Source: Morchella semilibera (Eukaryota; Ascomycota; Pezizomycetes; Pezizales; Morchellaceae). From it: a stretch of 64,000 nt of DNA. The translations under genes and the position numbers were made by a program. The stretch covers positions 1,178,001 to 1,242,000 of the forward strand of contig WBVU01000012.1 of NCBI GenBank assembly GCA_009192285.1, in the 5' to 3' direction. This document shows, in pieces, positions 58,457 through 64,000 of this stretch. Below the pieces are notes generated by a model that was not told the origin of the DNA, did no database searches, and worked only from the letters and a program-made list of their open reading frames with translations. Numbering within the stretch: the first letter of the stretch is position 1; every line of letters starts with the position of its first letter.

Positions 58457-61109
58457 TGTCCTCCGCTGTCTTCTTGATCTTTGTGCTGTTGTTGAAAAGG
58501 AGTAAACGTAAAAACAAGGTCGACAGTACAATAAATACAAAGATATCCAATACCACCACGAATCAATTTGCTTCCTTTGTCAGCGGGTTATCGAAGGGGG
58601 GAGATTTGGGACGAAGATAAATAAAAATGAAATATTTTCGGCGAACGAACAGGCAGCAAGGAATGACGATAAAGGGAACCTCCTTCCTGAGGAGGTGAGA
58701 TCAGACTGTCTCTGATTTACGCTGCTCGTTCTATGCATCTCTAGACGCCGGAAATTCTCGTCATAAGGATAGGAAGGGGGAGGGAAAAAAACAGCTAGTT
58801 TCAAAAGTGGCTGTGACTACCTACTGATGGGACGAGAAGTACACATGGCCTAGAACTAAAGAACAATGCCCCTCCCCCTCCTTACAACCCCCACGCACCC
58901 CCTCCCAGTTAAGTCAGGGGACACCAAACATCGTCGCCGCCCTCGTCTTCTCCCTTCTCTTGTTCATCATCACCGCCAGCCCTGCGGGGCCAACAACTTT
59001 GGTTCCTATCGGGAGAGGGTTCAAGTGGGTCCAGCCTGTGGAGTAGAGTAAAGAACACAGGTTCTAATTTTACGCTGTAATCCCACCACCATCAAGATGT
59101 ACGATGTACGCCTGAAAACCGCCAGCAAGTACCGGGGGGAAACTGATTAGGTTAGTTAATAACGCAATCGTGGCGCCATGACACCCAGGTGCGCCTGGGA
59201 GTCGATCTGAGATCGTCATTGATGGAGGTTGGGGTAAGGTGACTCGGCATACAAGCGAACGTCCCAATGATTGTAAACCGAGTCGACGTCTACTTACTGG
59301 CTCTTTGTCGGCACCTCCCGGTAAACGTCGAACCAGGAAAAGTACAACCGTAACGGTCACATTTTCATCTCTTTCTGATCTTGAGAAAACCCACGTTGAA
59401 CTGTTTTGCTTTTTTCCACAATGCACCCTCTGATTTGATTATCGGGTCTGTATAAATACCATACCCACGTCCAGATCATATTTTGCCTCCATAAGCCCGT
59501 AAATCGGGGGAGTAATATCTTTTTCCACATAATAACGGGCCGGCCTCCAATTGGGGAGAAATTATCTTTTTCTTTGCCTCTAGAAAGTTTGAAACAAGAC
59601 CCAATTGACCACGTGAATTGTGTCCGTTTAGAGAGAACTACATATTGCAGTTCAATTCTGGTCTGGGGTCAAATTTGTTAATTGGTGAATACATGTGGTT
59701 TTGAGTATAGGGTAGGAAGAAATCGGAAGGGTCATCCATCATCCTCCTGTCTTACCCCAGAGAGGAGGCCAGAGAGCTGTATCACAAGATACGATGGATT
59801 AGACTAGGACCGAATAATGAGGCCGAACTAATACATGCTTGGAGAACTTTGTTCGGGTTATATAGCTTGGTAAGGTGTGGGAGGAGCTTTGGGAAGTTTT
59901 GTCTGTGCTCTCAGGCCCTGATCCTGGAATCGAAGTTTTGGGAGAAGATCAACATTCCTTATTGAGGGCCAATATATACTAGATAAATTGATAAAATTTA
60001 CATATATGCCTGAATTTAGGACCTCAATTTACAGGGTGGTTACAATCAGTGGAAATTGCTCAATGGCACTCGAAAGATAAGGCATTTAACCCTCCCTTGA
60101 GTTTCCCTCCTTCCACCAATAGGTTGCGTATAAAAACGAATGTATGGTTCACAACGTACCGCATCGCAGAAAGTCGGGTTCACGATCGAGATTGCAGAAC
60201 CGACACCACTCGGAGTAACCAGAGACACGGTTGTGCTGGGAGTACATTTGATTTGTCCTCAACAACATCACCCCAGAGGGGGGAAAAAAAACTCTAGCCC
60301 TGCATAATCTACTCCACTTGTTTAATTTGATCAGGTAGCTATAGCATATCAGCGGTCAATAATGTACACACATGGACGTAGCCTCGAGACTACTCGTCCT
60401 ACCTGGTGGAACGCACACTAGGACGCCTTAATCAAAATGACGCCGGTCCCGAAGAGGATACTGTTGCCGGTGTTGGTAGGGCGCCAAAGGAGATGCTTTT
60501 CATTTGTGCGCGCAGCAAAGGCAGGGTATAATTGATATTTTTTTTCCTGTGGGTTGCTCGTCGTCGTGATGTCGGACGTGGTGTTTTTGAACACATCACA
60601 CAAGCGCAGCTTGTGGAGCTCCCATCTGTTTGAAAACAAAACCCTGAAAGTGGGGGCTTGGGGGTGGCTTTGAGAAATACGGGGAAGTGGGGGTTAGAGT
60701 CAAGAAATATTTCGGTTTTTCTTTTTCCCTTTTTTCTTTTTCCCTTTTTTTTTGGTTTGAAAAAAAAAGGAAACACTCGACTGTCCCTGCAGCATGCGGT
60801 GCAATTTCACAGGTTCACGGGTTCTCGCTCGGAGCTCACTTACTTTAGGCCAATTGAGCTTAAATCTGAATCTAGGTAACACTGCAGCCGCCGCACATTA
60901 CATATTTTTTCCCTTAAACCTTTTCAGGAAGAAAATTTATTCATTTCCCCTCATTTCAATACCAATCCACCGCAATCTGTGTTGTGTCATGAATCATCAC
61001 TCGATTCAATATATGTGCGGGTCCGACAGAGAACTGGTACCGCTTAATAGTGCTGTATTTGGAAAAAGAGGATCATGTGTTTTGCAACAAAAAAAAGTAC
61101 TTATAGCCG
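58457..61109. other. About 2.65 kb intergenic, HIS2 to the tail-anchored-protein gene
   Basis: Holds the HIS2 promoter on the left. Poly-T/poly-A runs lie at 60716-60770. A minus-strand scrap near 60255-60150 (CTPSTTVSLVTPSGVGSAIS) looks weakly protein-like but has no supported start or continuation. No gene called. Confidence 0.4.
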
Positions 61110-62294
61110 TTATTTCTTGCATAATTTGCTAGTCCTTCTTTTCCAAATTCTCAATCCCAAAAAGACAACTGCAACCCCACCAGCCGCGACAATTGACACC
61201 TGCAGCCAAGTATCTCCCACTGGATCGTTGATACTTGACGGTGTTCCAAAATCTGCCGCTGCATAACGGGAGCGTAAGAAATGATGTCAGTAAACCAGAG
61301 AAAAATAATACCCGATTTTTCAACAAGGAGCTAAAGCAAAGATCCAGGGAGTCGGAATCACATACCCCAGCGTTTCTTATAACCGTGCGGTGACGACATT
61401 ATACGCTTTGGGTCGTTAAAGACCCTGACCACCGGTTTGTAAAGTTGGTACTCTTTATCCAATAGTAGCGACTCCCAGGTATAGTCTGTCTTCATGGAGT
61501 CCCTTAACGGATTAGGGTTAAGCAGATCCAAACGGGTCCCCTGAGTACCATACATATCTGTCGGTACTTCTTGGGGCTCCGTCATCACAAAGAAAGACGA
61601 CTTTAGGGAGTTTAGAGGCATCGGGTTCTCCGAATCAATAGTGGTGGCCTTCCGTCCCCACCATTCGGGTTCGTCTTTTGCTGAATCGCTTGACGAATCA
61701 ACGTCGTCATCCTCAAACTCACCGAAAACTGAGGGGGTCCTAGTTTCAGATGTGGACCAGGAGTCGCCAAACCAAGAATCTTGCGAGGACACAGATTCGG
61801 TAGATTTGGAGAATTCGTTATCCATGTAAAACCCCGTATCAGGTTGTGGATCTCGACGGGCCCAAGCAGCGACCTTTGACAAAGCTCGACCACCCCAATC
61901 TGTCGCGGTGCCGTAGATAGCTTTTCCAGTGTCTATTATACCAAATAGGTAATCTGGTAACAAATGCTCTCCAAAGGCTGGATGTCTCTTTTCCTTCAAT
62001 GCTTTGTTTTCATTCCCACGTCTCCTCAATTGCCCGATTCTCTTGATATGCGTTTTCTCCCCAAGCTCCCCACATGTCTCCATCTTAATCTCGTTTACTT
62101 CTCGCTTTGCCTTAAGAGCCGTCATTCGCGCCTGCATCTATTCTGCGGTCTTAAACTTTCATGGTCTTAGTCTGGATTAGTAATTGATTAATACATACCG
62201 GTCTAGCAGCTTCATCTCCATCCTCTCTGGATTTTTGGGCGGGCAGAGCCTTTTGCCCCCCAAGGCGGTCAGTTTTTGGCGGCAAAGGTGGCAT
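61110..62294 (-). CDS. Predicted tail-anchored membrane protein, function unknown
   Basis: Three exons, 62294-62199, 62137-61366 and 61258-61110, give 338 residues. Exon 1 encodes MPPLPPKTDRLGGQKALPAQ and a charged stretch. Exon 2 starts with a basic helix (MQARMTALKAKREVNEIK), then HPAFGEHLLPDYLFGIIDTG, TATDWGGRALSKVAAWARRD, a Ser/Asp-rich acidic region (residues about 150-190) and DYTWESLLLDKEYQLYKPVV. Read through, exon 2 would end KKRWGM; a GTATGT donor and a CAG acceptor instead add AADFGTPSSINDPVGDTW and a single hydrophobic span (VSIVAAGGVAVVFLGL) followed by IWKRRTSKLCKK. A lone C-terminal span with a basic end suggests tail anchoring to ER, nuclear envelope or mitochondria. No family recognised. 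Confidence 0.7.
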
Positions 62295-63182
62295 CCTAGC
62301 TTCTGGAAGGGATTGAAATGTGCAGAAGCGAATATCAAACGTGTGGGATATGGAACATTCAAGCGAATGATGCAGGGAAGGGAGGAAACAGCCCCCAGCT
62401 AGCCGTTAAGTAGGAACCAATGGTTGCATACATAACTTAGGGCAGACCTATGGCGACCGTTGCCCTCATCGTATAATCTTACGCGGAGACCTATGGTAAC
62501 CGTTGCTTTCGTCGTGTTTAGGTCCGTCATATATGAGTGACGTTTACATACGTAAATAAACCACTAGCCAATAACGAAGCAGTACTAAAATAATTTGAGA
62601 CACTTGAAAGTCTCATTGTGGGAAGCGTGGGGAAATAAAATGCGGGCATCACGTAAATCTGGCGTACTGTGATAGGCTAATATAAATTTATGCAGGCAAC
62701 AAAAAACCCAACGCCGGATGGAGCAGCATACATATATAGACGTGGATCCAGGTGGCAGACTTCGAGAAACATTTGCACACGTACCTTTCGCTGAGCGGAG
62801 GAAACATCCTTTACAATTCGGGTGCATATCAATTATACGCAACTACGTAGTAGCATGAGATCTTTAGTCCGGCGGACAGGTGCGCAGAAATATATGCAGG
62901 TACAGTTAGACAGTTACCCGGTATATAAACGCGGGTATTGATATAAATGCGGGTATTGAGCATTGCTAATATGATACATTTGAGTTGGTGCGGTAGATGG
63001 AGAAGTTAAACTATTGACTGATTACAGGCATGATTAATCCCAAATTCTGAGTTGATGCTTTAATTAGTCCCGCAATGAGGTTCGGGTACCGAGACGTTAT
63101 GCATTGAGGAAGAAAAAGAAAAAGGCCAGCTCGCTCGCTAGAGCAAATGTCACTTCCATGCAGCCTGCCCCAAAATCCGCTT
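62295..63182. repeat. Intergenic with short direct repeats
   Basis: Two 28-bp near copies beginning AGACCTATGG lie at 62444-62471 and 62487-62514. A 13-bp GCGGGTATTGATA-type unit is repeated at about 62931-62960. No gene seen. The left part contains the promoter of the tail-anchored-protein gene. Confidence 0.5.
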
Positions 63183-64000
63183 CTACTTTGCTTCTTCCAT
63201 CTTTTTGTCGCCGTGCCCCTCATCTTCTTCAGTATCATCCTCATCCTCCTCCTCCTCCTCCTCCTCCCCTTCCTCATCATCGTCGTCACTGTCCTCTCCC
63301 TCGATGGAATCCGATTGGGGTTTGCGCGTGCCAAGACTCATCATGATCTTTTGGTAAAACTTGGTCATGTGTTCTTTCTGAAAAGAAATTTCCCCGAGAA
63401 GATACCCGGGTAATATTTCGATGACAGACTTGTCTCTTACTTGATCAAACAACGGGATAAATAAGACTTCATCGTCCTCAAGCTCGTCAGTGTCACCAGG
63501 GGCTTTGTTTTCTTGATTAGAAGGTCTTTTCGGCCTTGTGCTTTGGGTCGGAACTGATAGCTTGAAATGAATGGCCACTGATTTAAATTAGCCAAAATCA
63601 AGAATAACGGTCAGGACAACTTACACCCGTCGATTCCTGTCTGCAGACATTCAAAGATATTACAATCATTTTCTTTCTTGACATTGACGATGATTAAACC
63701 GCAAAGATCTGCATAAAGATCCTCCTTGATTTTAGCATCATCCGCCGCTGTGCTGAGATTGGCCTTTGGATTGCCCAAAGGCCCTCTATGACCGGATTTA
63801 ACAGCACTCCCTGGGACTTGTGCGCTCTTCTGAGTTTGCGCCTGCGCAATTTGGTTCCGAGCCTGCGCAAGCTTTGCAGAAACTACTTGGTTCTCATTCT
63901 GCTGATCATGAAGACTTTTGTTCAATTCCTGGACCTTTTCTTGTAATTTTGAAACCTCGGCCTCCTTGGCGATAAGCTTCTTCTGGACAGCTCTTGATTC
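63183..64000 (-). CDS. CSM1: Monopolin-type kinetochore protein Csm1/Pcs1 (5' end outside window)
   Basis: The minus strand enters from the right edge in a coiled coil (SRAVQKKLIAKEAEVSKLQE, then LNKSLHDQQNENQVVSAKLA). A Gly/Pro-rich linker leads to DLYADLCGLIIVNVKKEND and IFECLQTGIDG. A GTAAGT donor at 63624 and CAG acceptor before 63577 join GIDG to LAIHFKLSVPTQS, followed by EVLFIPLFDQVRDKSVIEIL, PGYLLGEISFQKEHMTKFY and an acidic tail. Coiled coil plus this RWD-like globular domain is the Csm1/Pcs1 layout. Csm1 binds kinetochores with Lrs4/Mde4, in meiotic co-orientation and rDNA silencing in yeast, and in suppressing merotely in fission yeast. At least the first part of the coiled coil is missing here. 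Confidence 0.8.

Noticed and set aside
60150-60300. Minus-strand exon-like scrap (VSLVTPSGVGSAISIVNPTF)
   Set aside because: Open for only about 35 codons, with no joinable exon found on either side.

Overview
This looks like nuclear DNA of a filamentous ascomycete (Pezizomycotina). Genes are split by short GT-AG introns (about 46-90 nt). The window holds eukaryotic housekeeping genes (ALG13, CDC45, IDH2, CDT1, BUD32, PGI, HIS2, queuine tRNA-ribosyltransferase, a Csm1/Pcs1 kinetochore protein) and a fungal-type STAND (NACHT-like) ankyrin protein. Large low-complexity intergenic tracts suggest a repeat-bearing genome. I cannot name the species from sequence alone. Exon joins were worked out by eye from reading frame, splice sites and family motifs; they are models, not transcript-supported.

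Layout. 1-1262 (-): 3' part of a kinase-ankyrin gene cut by the window edge. 2303-2975 (+): ALG13. 4015-5863 (+): membrane glycoprotein with a frameshift. 7564-10224 (+): CDC45. 11192-12865 (-): IDH2. 13818-15545 (+): CDT1. 16103-21338 (+): STAND-ankyrin gene with two frameshifts and near-identical ankyrin repeats. 22276-22995 (+): BUD32. 23683-25591 (-): glucose-6-phosphate isomerase. 26613-27096 (-): small four-cysteine protein. 28638-29130 (+): short unknown gene. 32592-34056 (-): Ser-rich protein of unknown function. 34057-45907: about 12 kb with no convincing gene, full of microsatellites. 45908-48074 (+): queuine tRNA-ribosyltransferase with a 10-nt exon. 48075-57306: about 9 kb with foldback elements, a tRNA-like fragment and one decayed or unlisted coding region (52782-53650, -). 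57307-58456 (-): HIS2. 61110-62294 (-): predicted tail-anchored protein. 63183-64000 (-): Csm1/Pcs1-like gene running off the right edge.

How the genes relate. Replication-initiation factors CDC45 and CDT1 flank IDH2 within 8 kb; IDH2 and CDT1 are divergent and share about 950 bp of upstream DNA. The kinase-ankyrin and STAND-ankyrin genes belong to fungal NLR-like / allorecognition repertoires. The most noteworthy signals are: the STAND gene, whose frameshifts fall exactly in the P-loop and near the end of the STAND module while its ankyrin array shows recent unit duplication; the NFG replacement of DFG in the kinase; the TGT microexon carrying the expected catalytic Asp; and the hidden coding remnant surrounded by three hairpin-forming elements at 51.7-53.4 kb. 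Single-base frame breaks occur in non-housekeeping genes, while every complete housekeeping gene reads through cleanly. That argues for real decay more than for random base-calling error, but reads are needed to settle it.
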